Shown piece after piece: positions 8,239-16,758 of a stretch of DNA of 64,000 bases. The DNA lies in assembly GCA_965206975.1 (NCBI GenBank), contig OZ242253.1:2480001-2544000 (forward strand), read 5' to 3'. The position numbers were made by a program, and so were the translations under genes. The DNA comes from JAAXGI01 sp965206975. Lineage in GTDB: Bacteria; Gemmatimonadota; Gemmatimonadetes; Longimicrobiales; Gaopeijiaceae. The first letter of the stretch is position 1, and each line of letters starts with the position of its first letter. The notes under the pieces were generated by a model, which saw only the letters and a program-made list of their open reading frames with translations, was not told where the DNA came from and did not search any database.

Positions 8239-9351
8239 ATGAAATACGACACCGACGATACCCGCATCACCGGGATGGAAGAGGTGGACGCACCCGAGCT
8301 CCTGATCCGGGACCTCCCCGTCTCCGACGCGCACTCCGAGTTCGTCTTCAACGCGAGGGCCGCTGTTGGGGGCGTGCTGCACGGGCGCGACGACCGGCTT
8401 CTCGTCGTCGTGGGGCCGTGTTCGATACACGATCCGGAGGTCGCGATCGAGTACGGCGAGCGTTTGCGGGACGTGGCGGAGCGGATGAGTGGGGAGCTCC
8501 TCATAGTGATGCGCGTGTACTTTGAGAAGCCACGGACGACGGTGGGCTGGAAGGGGCTCATCAACGACCCGCACCTGAACAACTCCTTCGCGATCAACGA
8601 GGGGCTGAGGATCGCCCGCGGCCTGATTCTGGACCTGATCGACCTGGGCGTGCCGACCGGGACGGAGTATCTCGATCCGATCACCCCGCAGTACCTCGGG
8701 GACCTGGTCTGCTGGGCCGCGATTGGTGCGCGGACCACGGAGAGCCAGGTCCATCGCCAGCTCGCCTCAGGACTCTCCTGCCCGATCGGATTCAAGAACA
8801 GCACCCTCGGGTCCGTGCAGGTCGCCATCGACGCGGTGGGATCTGCCAGAAGCCCGCACATCTTCCTCTCCGTGACGAAGACGGGCCGCTCGGCGATCTT
8901 CTCGACGCTCGGGAACCACGACTGCCACGCCATCCTCCGAGGCGGTGACCGGGGCCCGAACTACGACAGCCAGTCCGTCCGGGCGGCCGCCGAGCGGATC
9001 GAGGGGGCGGGGCTTCCCCCCCGGATGATGGTCGACATGAGCCATGCGAACAGCGGGAAGGAATTCAAGCGGCAGCTCGAGGTCTCCGCGAGCCTCTGCC
9101 ATCAGCTTCGGATGGGGGAAGAGGGGATCATGGGCGTGATGATCGAGAGCAACCTGGTGGAGGGGAAGCAGTCGCTCGGGGATCCCGCCACGCTCGTCCG
9201 GGGGCAGAGTATCACCGACTCGTGCCTCGGCTGGGAGGACTCGGTCTCCGTCCTCGAGGATCTCGCGAGGGCGGTCGAGGCGCGGCGGTCAGCCCGCGCT
9301 GGCGCGTTCACCGAGCGGACGGGGAATTCAGCCGACGCGAGCGTCCCGTGA
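8239..9351 (+). CDS. aroG: 3-deoxy-7-phosphoheptulonate synthase (DAHP synthase, class I AroFGH type)
   Basis: 370 residues. It joins phosphoenolpyruvate and erythrose 4-phosphate in the first step of the shikimate pathway. Clear signatures are GPCSIHDP (PEP site), KPRTTVGWKGLINDP, GTEYLDPITPQY, GARTTESQVHR, GFKN and DMSHANSGK, all typical of the class I-alpha enzymes whose N-terminal arm carries the aromatic-amino-acid feedback site. Which of the three E. coli paralogues it matches in feedback specificity cannot be read here; the symbol is generic. Its stop codon shares the GTGA overlap with the start of the DUF420 gene, so the two are translationally coupled despite unrelated functions. Confidence 0.95.
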   Translation: MKYDTDDTRITGMEEVDAPELLIRDLPVSDAHSEFVFNARAAVGGVLHGRDDRLLVVVGPCSIHDPEVAIEYGERLRDVAERMSGELLIVMRVYFEKPRTTVGWKGLINDPHLNNSFAINEGLRIARGLILDLIDLGVPTGTEYLDPITPQYLGDLVCWAAIGARTTESQVHRQLASGLSCPIGFKNSTLGSVQVAIDAVGSARSPHIFLSVTKTGRSAIFSTLGNHDCHAILRGGDRGPNYDSQSVRAAAERIEGAGLPPRMMVDMSHANSGKEFKRQLEVSASLCHQLRMGEEGIMGVMIESNLVEGKQSLGDPATLVRGQSITDSCLGWEDSVSVLEDLARAVEARRSARAGAFTERTGNSADASVP

Positions 9352-9875
9352 CGGGAAGGCAGCTGGCCGTCGTGGTATACACCCTCTCGGCGGTTGTATG
9401 CCTCCTCGTCCTCCTCCTCATCCTCGCCCCGCAGTTGATCGTGATCGAGGGGCTCGACGTCTCGCCCCTCCCCCGCTTGCACGCGGTCATCAACGGGACG
9501 ACGGCGATCCTCCTCACGCTCGGGTACCTCTTCATCCGGCGGGGGGAGATCGGGCGGCACCGGATCGCGATGGTCGCGGCCTTCGGGCTCTCGTGCATCT
9601 TCCTCCTCTCCTACCTCGTCTACCACTCGCAGGCGCCCGATGCACGCTTCGGCGGGGAGGGCGCCGTCCGCACTCTCTACTTCGCCGTCCTCGTCACCCA
9701 TATCGTCCTTGCCTCCCTCGTCCTCCCGCTTGCGCTCTACACGGTGGCACGCGCATTGAGGGAGGAGTTCCCGAGGCACCGGCGAGTCGCCCGCTGGACG
9801 CTCCCGGTATGGCTGTACGTCGCGGTGACCGGCGTGATCGTCTACCTCATGATGGCTCCGTACTATCCGACCTGA
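9348..9875 (+). CDS. DUF420 domain membrane protein
   Basis: 175 residues with about five membrane helices and conserved histidines in RLHAVINGTTA, RRGEIGRHRIAM, YHSQAP and THIVLAS, the pattern of DUF420 proteins. That family is often encoded near cytochrome c oxidase assembly genes and is suspected to act in heme or copper handling, but no oxidase genes are visible here. The start is GTG 9348, overlapping the DAHP synthase stop codon (GTGA). The frame is open further upstream, inside the previous gene, but the extra residues are not DUF420-like. A 202-base gap with GC-rich dyads follows. Confidence 0.82.
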   Translation: MTGRQLAVVVYTLSAVVCLLVLLLILAPQLIVIEGLDVSPLPRLHAVINGTTAILLTLGYLFIRRGEIGRHRIAMVAAFGLSCIFLLSYLVYHSQAPDARFGGEGAVRTLYFAVLVTHIVLASLVLPLALYTVARALREEFPRHRRVARWTLPVWLYVAVTGVIVYLMMAPYYPT

Positions 9876-10077
9876 GCCTCCGGAGCGCCGGGGGAAGGCG
9901 GGATCGGGCGTCCCGCCGGTCCCGGGTGCGGCATCGCGTGGCGGCCAGCTGGCCGGTCGTCGGAATGAGTCGCTCCTCGTCGGGTGCAGGCCGGCTCGAC
10001 CCCCGGCACGGTGTGCCCCATAATTTCGGGGTTCCACCCTCTTCGTCCTTCATAGGCGGCACGGAATCGAGAGGCGC

Positions 10078-11424
10078 ATGCGGCGGGAAGCGAGCTACAC
10101 GCGCGTGGTGGTGGGTCTCGCCGGGTGGGCGGTTTCCATTTTCGATCAGATCGAGGTTCGCGGATCCCCCATCCCGGGTGGACCCGTGCTCGTTGTCGCG
10201 AATCACCAGAACGCCCTCCTCGATCCACTCGTCATCTTCCGGGTGGCCGGCCGGCCGACCCGTCCCCTCGGCCGGGCACCTCTCTTCGATCAACCGCTCC
10301 TCGGGACGCTTCTCAGAGGGCTTGGCGGACTCCCCGTCTACCGGAGGCAGGACGATCCGGCGCTGATGCACAGGAACGAGGACACCTTCCGCGCAGCCGT
10401 CGAGGCGCTTCGCGCCGGAGACGCGCTCCAGATCTATCCGGAGGGCCGGAGCCACTCGGCGCCCTCGATCGAGCCTCTCCGGACCGGCGCGGCCCGGATC
10501 GCCCTCGCGGCAGAGGCCGAGGCCCGGGGCGAGCTCGGGCTCGTGATCGTGCCCATCGGTCTCACGTGGGAGCGCAAGCACCGGGTCCGTGGTCGCGTCC
10601 TCGCCGAGATCGGACAGCCCTTTCCCGTGAAGCCGTGGCTGACGCCGCAGGGGGCGGGGGACGCGGACGCCGTTCGCGCGCTGACGAGCGAGATCGCAAG
10701 CCGGCTCGAGAGGCTCACCGTGAGCGTCGGGAGCCACGCCGATCTCGAGCTCCTGGCAGCGGCAGACCGGATCTACAGCCGCGAGAAGGCGCTCGCCGGG
10801 GTGCGGGAGAGAGACCTCCTCGCGGACCAGGTTCCGAGGCTCCGGCGCTTCGCCCGGGGTCTCGACTGGCTGCGGAGCCGGGATCCGGAGAAGTACGAGG
10901 AGCTCGAGAGGCGGGTCCGCCGGGTCGACCGCGTGAGCCGGGCCGCCGGGGCGCGGTCTGGCGCCGTTCCCCGGAGGTACGTCGGCGGGCTCGTGGCCCG
11001 GTACGCGATACGTGAGGGGATCACCCTCCTCTTCGGCCTCCCGCTCGCCTTCCTCGGGCGCGTGATCTGGTACCCGGCCCGCCTCATCCCCCGACTCCTC
11101 CTCGTGAAGATGAGCCCGGCGTACGAATCCGTTGCCACCTACAAGCTGGCGGCAAGCTTCTTCACCGTTCCGGCGACCGTGGCCGTGGCCGGCGTCGTCG
11201 GCTTCCTTGCGGGCGGCCCCTCGGCGGCGCTCGCCCTCGTCGTGCTGGTTCCCCTCCTCGGGTGGATCGCCCTCGCGTGGAGGGAGCGGTGGGGCCGCTT
11301 CCGGGAGGATGTGGGACTCTTCCTTCGGGTCATCGCGCGCGGCCGCTTCCGGAAGAGGCTCTCGGGCGAGAGGAAGGCGCTCACTGCCGACTTCGACGAG
11401 GTGCTCCGGAGGATGCAGGGGTGA
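10078..11424 (+). CDS. PlsC-like 1-acylglycerol-3-phosphate acyltransferase with C-terminal membrane domain
   Basis: 448 residues. The N-terminal half is an acyltransferase domain: NHQNALLD (the NHX4D catalytic motif, near residue 42), LGRAPLFDQP, and IYPEGRSHSAPSIEP (substrate-binding EG motif) with RTGAARIAL. The C-terminal half has a helical region followed by two to four membrane helices (roughly residues 300-420). It probably acylates lysophosphatidate or a related lipid at the inner membrane. The large C-terminal extension is like that of other PlsC fusions in this type of genome. It overlaps the next gene by GTGA, starting a three-gene coupled unit. Confidence 0.86.
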   Translation: MRREASYTRVVVGLAGWAVSIFDQIEVRGSPIPGGPVLVVANHQNALLDPLVIFRVAGRPTRPLGRAPLFDQPLLGTLLRGLGGLPVYRRQDDPALMHRNEDTFRAAVEALRAGDALQIYPEGRSHSAPSIEPLRTGAARIALAAEAEARGELGLVIVPIGLTWERKHRVRGRVLAEIGQPFPVKPWLTPQGAGDADAVRALTSEIASRLERLTVSVGSHADLELLAAADRIYSREKALAGVRERDLLADQVPRLRRFARGLDWLRSRDPEKYEELERRVRRVDRVSRAAGARSGAVPRRYVGGLVARYAIREGITLLFGLPLAFLGRVIWYPARLIPRLLLVKMSPAYESVATYKLAASFFTVPATVAVAGVVGFLAGGPSAALALVVLVPLLGWIALAWRERWGRFREDVGLFLRVIARGRFRKRLSGERKALTADFDEVLRRMQG

Positions 11425-12404
11425 GGGGCCGCCGGCCCGCGCGGGTCGCCCTCGGAACCGTGCTTCTCCTCGCGCTCCTCTTCCTCGCCGGTCCGAGGGC
11501 GAGCGTCGACCCGCAGGTCGCCCTCCCCGCTCTCCCGGATGCACCCGCGGCGCTGGACGCGCTCCTCGAGCGCCACGAGTCCCGGTACCCGGACATCGTC
11601 CCCGGGACGGAGAAGCGCATCCTCTGGTTCGATCCAGAGGCGCCGGGCCGAAGCGAGTTCGCGGTCGTCTACCTCCACGGCTTCTCGGCCACGCACCGGG
11701 AGTTGGCCCCCCTTACGGAGCGGCTCGCACGGGAGCTCGGGGCGAACGCCTTTCTCGCGCGCCTCGCCGGTCATGGACGAACGGGAGAAGCCCTGGGGGA
11801 GGCGGCGGCCGGAGCGTGGCTTCTGGATGCGGCCGAGGCGATGGAGATCGGGCGGCGGATCGGACGCCGAACGATCCTTCTGGGGGTCTCCACGGGGGGA
11901 ACGCTTGCAACGTGGGCTGCCGCTCACCCGGAGTGGCGGGACGAGATCGAGGCCGTGGTCCTCATTTCTCCCAACTATGCGCTCGCCGACTCCCGTGCGT
12001 GGATCCTGCATCTCCCCTGGGGAGGCGAGCTCGCGGAGCTGGTGCAGGGGCCCGAGTACGGCTTCGAGCCGCGAAACGAGCTTCACCGCCGTTACTGGAC
12101 CGAGCGGTATCCGACCCGGGCCCTCCTCCAACTCGGCGCGCTGATCCGGCTCGTCGACGCCGATCTCATGGGGCGGGTCTCGGCACCCGTGCTCATGCTC
12201 CTCTCCCCTAGGGACCGGGTGATCGACCCCAAGGTCGCGGAGCGCCGCTTCGGGGAGCTGGGATCCCGGGAGCGCGAGCTCATCCGGGTCAGCGAGATCG
12301 CGGGCTCCGCGGAGCATGTGCTCGCGGGGGAGATCCTGGCGCCCGGGCGGACACCCGCCGTGCTCTCGCAGATCCTTTCGTTTCTTCGCGAGGTAAGGGA
12401 GTGA
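11421..12404 (+). CDS. Alpha/beta hydrolase, membrane anchored or secreted
   Basis: 327 residues from GTG 11421, which overlaps the acyltransferase stop codon. An N-terminal hydrophobic stretch (about 8-24) is a signal or anchor. The hydrolase core has the oxyanion region YLHGFSATHRE, nucleophile elbow LLGVSTGGTLA (G-x-S-x-G), acid LLSPRDRVIDP and base GSAEHVLAGE, so the Ser-Asp-His triad is complete. The substrate is unknown. Its position between a lipid acyltransferase and SixA gives a loose hint of lipid or carboxylester hydrolysis. It overlaps sixA by 4 bases. Confidence 0.85.
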   Translation: MRGRRPARVALGTVLLLALLFLAGPRASVDPQVALPALPDAPAALDALLERHESRYPDIVPGTEKRILWFDPEAPGRSEFAVVYLHGFSATHRELAPLTERLARELGANAFLARLAGHGRTGEALGEAAAGAWLLDAAEAMEIGRRIGRRTILLGVSTGGTLATWAAAHPEWRDEIEAVVLISPNYALADSRAWILHLPWGGELAELVQGPEYGFEPRNELHRRYWTERYPTRALLQLGALIRLVDADLMGRVSAPVLMLLSPRDRVIDPKVAERRFGELGSRERELIRVSEIAGSAEHVLAGEILAPGRTPAVLSQILSFLREVRE

Positions 12405-12913
12405 TGGACGCCTCGAAGACGCTCATCCTCGTTCGTCACGCCAAGTCGAGCTGGAGTCACCCGGGACGGACGGACCACGACCGGCCCCTCAACGCGCGAG
12501 GAACCCGCGATGCGCCGCGCATGGCCGCCCGGCTCGCCGCCCGCCGCCCGGCTCCGGACCGGATCGTGACGAGCTCAGCGCGTCGCGCCCTCACGACGGC
12601 GAGGACCTTCGCGGGCGAGCTCGGAATCGATCCCGCTTCGTTCGAGGTCAGGGCGGAGTTGTACGGGGCCGGATCCGGCGAGGTCTTGGAGGTCATCCGG
12701 GGTCTCGATGACCGGGAGGGGAGCGTGATCCTCGTCGGCCACAACCCCACCTTCACCGAACTCGGGAACTGCCTCTCGGCGGGGCGGATCGGCCACCTCC
12801 CGACGTGCGGCGTCGTGACGTTCCTGCTCGCCTCGGAGCGCTGGGCGCGCGCGGGCTGGCGTGGGTTCGAGCTGATCGACTTCGATTTCCCGAAGCGCGA
12901 GGATTCCGACTGA
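12401..12913 (+). CDS. sixA: SixA-type phosphohistidine phosphatase (histidine phosphatase superfamily)
   Basis: 170 residues. It begins almost directly with the RHG-type motif LILVRHAKSSWSHPGRTDHDRPLNARG, written here with the catalytic His in RHA, and has the second catalytic histidine in ILVGHNPTFTELGN. Small cytosolic members of this group dephosphorylate phosphohistidine in phosphotransfer proteins. The start is GTG 12401 (GTGA overlap) or ATG 12404, two codons that differ by one residue. It is the last gene of the coupled acyltransferase-hydrolase-sixA unit. Confidence 0.88.
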   Translation: MMDASKTLILVRHAKSSWSHPGRTDHDRPLNARGTRDAPRMAARLAARRPAPDRIVTSSARRALTTARTFAGELGIDPASFEVRAELYGAGSGEVLEVIRGLDDREGSVILVGHNPTFTELGNCLSAGRIGHLPTCGVVTFLLASERWARAGWRGFELIDFDFPKREDSD

Positions 12914-13027
12914 CCCGGACGCTACGCTGCGAAGACTCGCGGCTATCGCCCGCGTCAGGCAGCCCCTAGGCCCTTTCCCCGGTGCGCTCGAGGCGAAGCA
13001 CTCCGGGGGGCGCCTGGAAAGCCCCGC

Positions 13028-14119
13028 TCACCTGCTGTCGGATGGGCCGGGTTCCGAGAGGAGGCGCTTGAACTCCTCCACGAGAGCGACTGGCGTGGGG
13101 TCGACCTCCGCGAGGAGGGCGGCGAAGTACGAGATCCAGTCCGCGACCGTCAGCGCGCTGAAGACCCGCTCGAGGCGGCTCTCGCCCCGCATCTCCCACT
13201 CGCAGACGCGGATCCTCCCACCCCCGAGAAGCTCCCTCAGCGTCTCGAAGCGGCGGTGCACGCTGGGGTGGCTCCCAGGATCCCGGAAGTAGACGAGGGC
13301 GTAGTCTTCCCTCGCGCCGCCGAAGCCGATCATCTCGTTGTGGTTCGCTTCCGGGAGCGCGTTGAAGAAGGCGGGCTGCTTCGCGTTCTCGTTGTACTTG
13401 ATCTTCGCGATCCTTCCAACGCTGAGCGCGTGCCGCTCGTCCGTGTAGAAGAGGGGAATCCGCCCCGAAACCTGGTGGGCCAGCTCTTCCCCCTCCTCCC
13501 GAAAGTCAGTCCCGTTCAGGAAGCGTCCGAGCGCCCGGAAGCGCTCAGCCGGGACGGCCGCGTACCCCACCGCGTCGAGGAGCCGGGCCAGGTAGGTCAC
13601 GATGTACCCGCTCGCCGAGCGTGGCTGGAAGCCCGCCGGTTCCCGCGCCGCCGGGATCCGGATCGTCGGGATTCCTCGATCCTGCCCGATCGCCGCCAGC
13701 TCGCCTCCCGCCGTCACGATCGCCGTGTCCGGCGTCTCGGCCGGGAGGGCCCGGAGGGGCTCCAGGACCTCCTCCGTGTTGCCCGAAAACGAGCTGAAGA
13801 CGAGGAATCTCCGCCCGCTCCGGGACGGGGGCAGCTCGTAGTGCCGACACGCGCCGACGGGGCGGGGGAGCCGGTCGGAGAGCACGTCGTTCAGGATGTC
13901 CACCGGGAGGGCCGAGCCTCCCATGCCGACGACGAGCACCTCCCCGACCGGAACGGTTTCCTCGGTTCCCTTTCGGGGGCTGGCCCGCTCCGCCAGCTCG
14001 CGGGCCGGAAAGTGGGGGTCGTCCAGGGCGAAGTCGATCTGACCGCCGGTGGCGGCGATCACCCGGTCCATGCGGGAGCGGTCGCAGCGCTCCGCTCGCT
14101 CCTTCATCGGCTCGCTCAT
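13028..14119 (-). CDS. Bifunctional phosphoglucose/phosphomannose isomerase (SIS domain family)
   Basis: 363 residues. The N-terminal SIS domain has VLVVGMGGSALPVDIL and FLVFSSFSGNTEEVLE (sugar-phosphate binding Ser/Thr loops). The C-terminal part has KYNENAKQPAFFNALPEANHNEMIGF, the diagnostic segment with the Glu and His that catalyse aldose-ketose isomerisation in the archaeal/bacterial PGI/PMI family. It should interconvert glucose-6-P or mannose-6-P with fructose-6-P in the cytosol. The start at 14119 is ATG with a weak ribosome-binding site; ATG at 14107 is an alternative. It is convergent with sixA and has no obvious operon partner. Confidence 0.92.
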   Translation of the reverse strand: MSEPMKERAERCDRSRMDRVIAATGGQIDFALDDPHFPARELAERASPRKGTEETVPVGEVLVVGMGGSALPVDILNDVLSDRLPRPVGACRHYELPPSRSGRRFLVFSSFSGNTEEVLEPLRALPAETPDTAIVTAGGELAAIGQDRGIPTIRIPAAREPAGFQPRSASGYIVTYLARLLDAVGYAAVPAERFRALGRFLNGTDFREEGEELAHQVSGRIPLFYTDERHALSVGRIAKIKYNENAKQPAFFNALPEANHNEMIGFGGAREDYALVYFRDPGSHPSVHRRFETLRELLGGGRIRVCEWEMRGESRLERVFSALTVADWISYFAALLAEVDPTPVALVEEFKRLLSEPGPSDSR

Positions 14120-14534
14120 GGCGCAGCTCGCGGGTGGCCGGGCACGTCACGCGGCTCCGCTCGGCGATGACGATCGTTCGGTGCTCTCGGATCCATGGCT
14201 ACGCGACAGCCCTCTCACGCCGCGGGATTGCGTCCCGTCGCAATGCCGGCGGCGGCGCGCCGAAGCATCCGGGAGAGGAGTCTAGGCGTCAGGCGTTGCC
14301 GGGTCCAGCGCGGAGGGCGGATCCGTCTGTCCGGAGAGACGGCGGTTCGCTCTCACCGGCAGCGGGGCCGGGCCGAACCCTCTGTATCGTCCCCCGATAC
14401 GGGCTTGGTGCGGGGGCCGGGGAGCGGCATCGCGCACTTTCTTGCCGCGGCCCGCGTCCACGGGCATGTTCACCTCGCCGGAAGCGGGAGTCTCCCGGTC
14501 AGGGACATCAGATGGCAATGCGGCGGAGGGTGGG
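14120..14534. other. Intergenic region, no gene recognised
   Basis: 415 bases between the isomerase gene and the next plus-strand gene. Several short open frames run through it on both strands, but none has a ribosome-binding site plus recognisable protein sequence. No clear promoter, terminator or RNA gene was seen. It presumably holds the divergent promoters. Confidence 0.4.
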
Positions 14535-15062
14535 ATGGCCGATGCGGACGCGCCGGGCGGTGCGCTGAGGGAGCACCACGCCTTCCTTCTCAAGTGGGGC
14601 ACCTCCGAGGAGATCGGCCGAAGGGTCGCGGAGGTGCGCGGGACGGCGGGCTGGTGGGCGTCCAGGGAGGGGGAGGTCGAGGGGGACGAGGTGGCAGAGG
14701 GGCTTGGTGCGGCGCTGGCGGCGCTCTCGGGGCTTCACGACTCGGCGAAGGCGGTGGAGGCGGCGCTCGAAGCCGGGGGCTACGAGTTCGACCGGCACCT
14801 GCGGGTCATCCGGAAGACGAGGCGCCTCGGCCCGGCGGCCGGCCCCCCGCCGGGGCTCGGCGACCGGCTCCTCCAGGAGACGGTCGGAGAGCTCGTCGAG
14901 GAGCTCAGCGGGGCGGGTCAGGCGAGCGAGAACACCCCGGAGCTCCGTATCCAGATCCGGGGCCGCCTGGCCCGGAGCTTGCACCCGGACCTCCTCTCCG
15001 ACGCGGTGATTCGAAGCGCAGTGGATCGAGTCCTCGGTCGCGAGGCGCCGGTGCGCGAGTGA
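14535..15062 (+). CDS. Hypothetical protein, helical, acidic
   Basis: About 175 residues; not recognised. It is predicted mostly alpha-helical, soluble, with no signal peptide or membrane segment, and rich in Ala, Gly, Glu and Leu. Distinct stretches are LREHHAFLLKWGTSEEIGRR near the start and ETVGELVEELSGAG with LRIQIRGRLARSLHPDLL near the end. ATG 14535 has a good GGAGGGTGGG ribosome-binding site. The frame is open to 14442, but without a plausible start signal. It precedes the LeuC-like gene by 190 bases, with a separate promoter candidate between, so it is probably not part of that unit. Confidence 0.6.
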   Translation: MADADAPGGALREHHAFLLKWGTSEEIGRRVAEVRGTAGWWASREGEVEGDEVAEGLGAALAALSGLHDSAKAVEAALEAGGYEFDRHLRVIRKTRRLGPAAGPPPGLGDRLLQETVGELVEELSGAGQASENTPELRIQIRGRLARSLHPDLLSDAVIRSAVDRVLGREAPVRE

Positions 15063-15155
15063 GCTCGGCGCCGGGACGCGCGCGCCCTGTTCCCGGGCCG
15101 CCCGGCGGCTCTGGGCGCTCCCCTGATTCGAACGTGCAAACACCGCGTTCTGGCC

Positions 15156-15185
15156 TTGACGCCGCACGGGTACCCCGGATATCCT
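15156..15185 (+). promoter_or_regulatory. Candidate sigma70-type promoter for the LeuC/LeuD-like pair
   Basis: TTGACG (15156-15161) and TATCCT (15180-15185) with an 18-base spacer, five and four matches to consensus. It lies 68 bases before the ATG of the LeuC-like gene. The leader downstream is GC-rich and has no recognisable leucine-rich leader peptide. Confidence 0.45.
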
Positions 15186-15252
15186 GAGCGTGAGGAGGAG
15201 CGAAGAACGGGCCTCGGCCAGTCCGGAATCGATTTAGCCACGGGAGAGTTCG

Positions 15253-16746
15253 ATGAGAAGACGAGACTTCATCAAGACATCCGTAGGTGCTGGCTTCGCG
15301 GTATCCGCGGCGCCCTTTGCGGGTCGCCACGGTGAGGCGGAAGTCGGCAGGGTCCAGCAGGCCCAGACGATGTTCGACCGGATCTGGGACGCTCACGTGA
15401 TCACGGATCTTGGCGGGAACGCCTATCTGCTTCAAGTCGACCGGTCCATTGCGGGGAGCCCGAACCAGGTGCTGCAGCTCCTCGACGAGGGCGTCGATAT
15501 CCCCCATCCCGAACTCTTCTTCAACGTTCCGGATCACGGGACGTCCACCTCGCCGGAGCGGTATGCGGACCTTTCGCTCGGAACGGGGTGGCAGCAGTAC
15601 GAGGAACACGCCGAGATGATGAGGGAGATGGGCTTCAACGCCTTCGGCCAGTTCGATCCCAGGTATGGGATCCAGCACGTGGTCGGGCCCGAGACGGGGC
15701 TCAGTCAGCCGGGGATGCTCCTCTGCGCCGGAGACAGCCACACCTGTACGCACGGGGCGATGGGGCTGATCTCGTGGGGTGGGGAGGACACCACGAATGT
15801 GCTCCGCACGGGCACGGTGATTCGGCACCGTCCGATGTCGATGCGGGTGAACGTCGTCGGCACGATGGGCTCCGGCCTCCATGCGAAGGACATCATCCTC
15901 CGCGTCATCGCCGAGCTCGGCACGGACTCCGGCTCCGGTTACGCGGTCGAGTACGCGGGCCCCGCCGTTCGGGCCCTGCCCCAGGAGTCGCGCTTCACGC
16001 TCTGCAACCTCGCCGTCGAGATGGCGTCTCTCACTGGTATGGTCGGTCCGGACGACACGACGTACGAGTGGCTGGCAGGCCGGGAGTTCGCACCCCCCGA
16101 CCGCTACTGGGATCAGGCCGTCGAGCTCTGGCGGGCGGTGCCCACGGATCCGGATGCGGTCTTCGACCGGGAAGAGACGATCGACATGACCGGGGTCGAT
16201 CCGCAGGTCACCTGGGGCATCAACCCCGAGCACGCGATCGGGATCAACGACCGGGTGCCGGATCCCGACCGGATGCCCGCGGAGAAGCGGGAGACGTACC
16301 GGCAGGCTATCGAGTACAGCGGCCTCACCCCGGGCGCGCCGATCCTAGGGACCCCGATCCAGGAAGCCTTCATCGGGTCGTGCGCCGAGAGCCGGATCAC
16401 CGATATTCGCGCGGCCGCCAGAGTGGTCGAGGGCCGCAGGGTCGCATCGAACGTCCAGTCCGCATGGGTCGTTCCCGGCTCGACGGCAGTGAAGCGTCAG
16501 GCGGAGGCGGAGGGCCTCGACCGCATCTTCCTGGCGGCGGGATTCGAGTGGCGCGAGTCGGGATGCTCGAAGTGTTACGGATCGAATGGAGACTACGTCG
16601 CCGCGGGGAACCGGTGCGTCTCGAACTCGAACCGCAACTACATCGGCCGTCAGGGCCGGGACACGAAGACCACGCTGGCGAGCAGCGCCACGGTAGCCGC
16701 TTCGGCGATCGCCGGTTACATCGCCGACGTCAGAAACTACCTGTAG
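15253..16746 (+). CDS. Aconitase-superfamily hydro-lyase large subunit (LeuC-like) with twin-arginine signal peptide
   Basis: 497 residues. Residues 1-40 form a Tat signal: RRRDFIKTS, then a hydrophobic stretch to about residue 24. The rest aligns with isopropylmalate isomerase large subunits from the start, since FDRIWDAHV (41-49) matches the usual LeuC N terminus. Catalytic and cluster features are kept: VPDHGTST (about 92-99), GDSHTCTHGAMG (160-171) and the three 4Fe-4S ligands Cys377 in GSCAESRI plus Cys438 and Cys441 in GCSKCYG. The tail RCVSNSNRNYIGRQG is standard. It should dehydrate/rehydrate a malate-type acid, but after export. LeuC is normally cytosolic, so the signal is very unusual. 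The LeuD-like partner follows after 12 bases; no other leu genes are near. Confidence 0.88.
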   Translation: MRRRDFIKTSVGAGFAVSAAPFAGRHGEAEVGRVQQAQTMFDRIWDAHVITDLGGNAYLLQVDRSIAGSPNQVLQLLDEGVDIPHPELFFNVPDHGTSTSPERYADLSLGTGWQQYEEHAEMMREMGFNAFGQFDPRYGIQHVVGPETGLSQPGMLLCAGDSHTCTHGAMGLISWGGEDTTNVLRTGTVIRHRPMSMRVNVVGTMGSGLHAKDIILRVIAELGTDSGSGYAVEYAGPAVRALPQESRFTLCNLAVEMASLTGMVGPDDTTYEWLAGREFAPPDRYWDQAVELWRAVPTDPDAVFDREETIDMTGVDPQVTWGINPEHAIGINDRVPDPDRMPAEKRETYRQAIEYSGLTPGAPILGTPIQEAFIGSCAESRITDIRAAARVVEGRRVASNVQSAWVVPGSTAVKRQAEAEGLDRIFLAAGFEWRESGCSKCYGSNGDYVAAGNRCVSNSNRNYIGRQGRDTKTTLASSATVAASAIAGYIADVRNYL

Positions 16747-16758
16747 GGGGTACGGAAA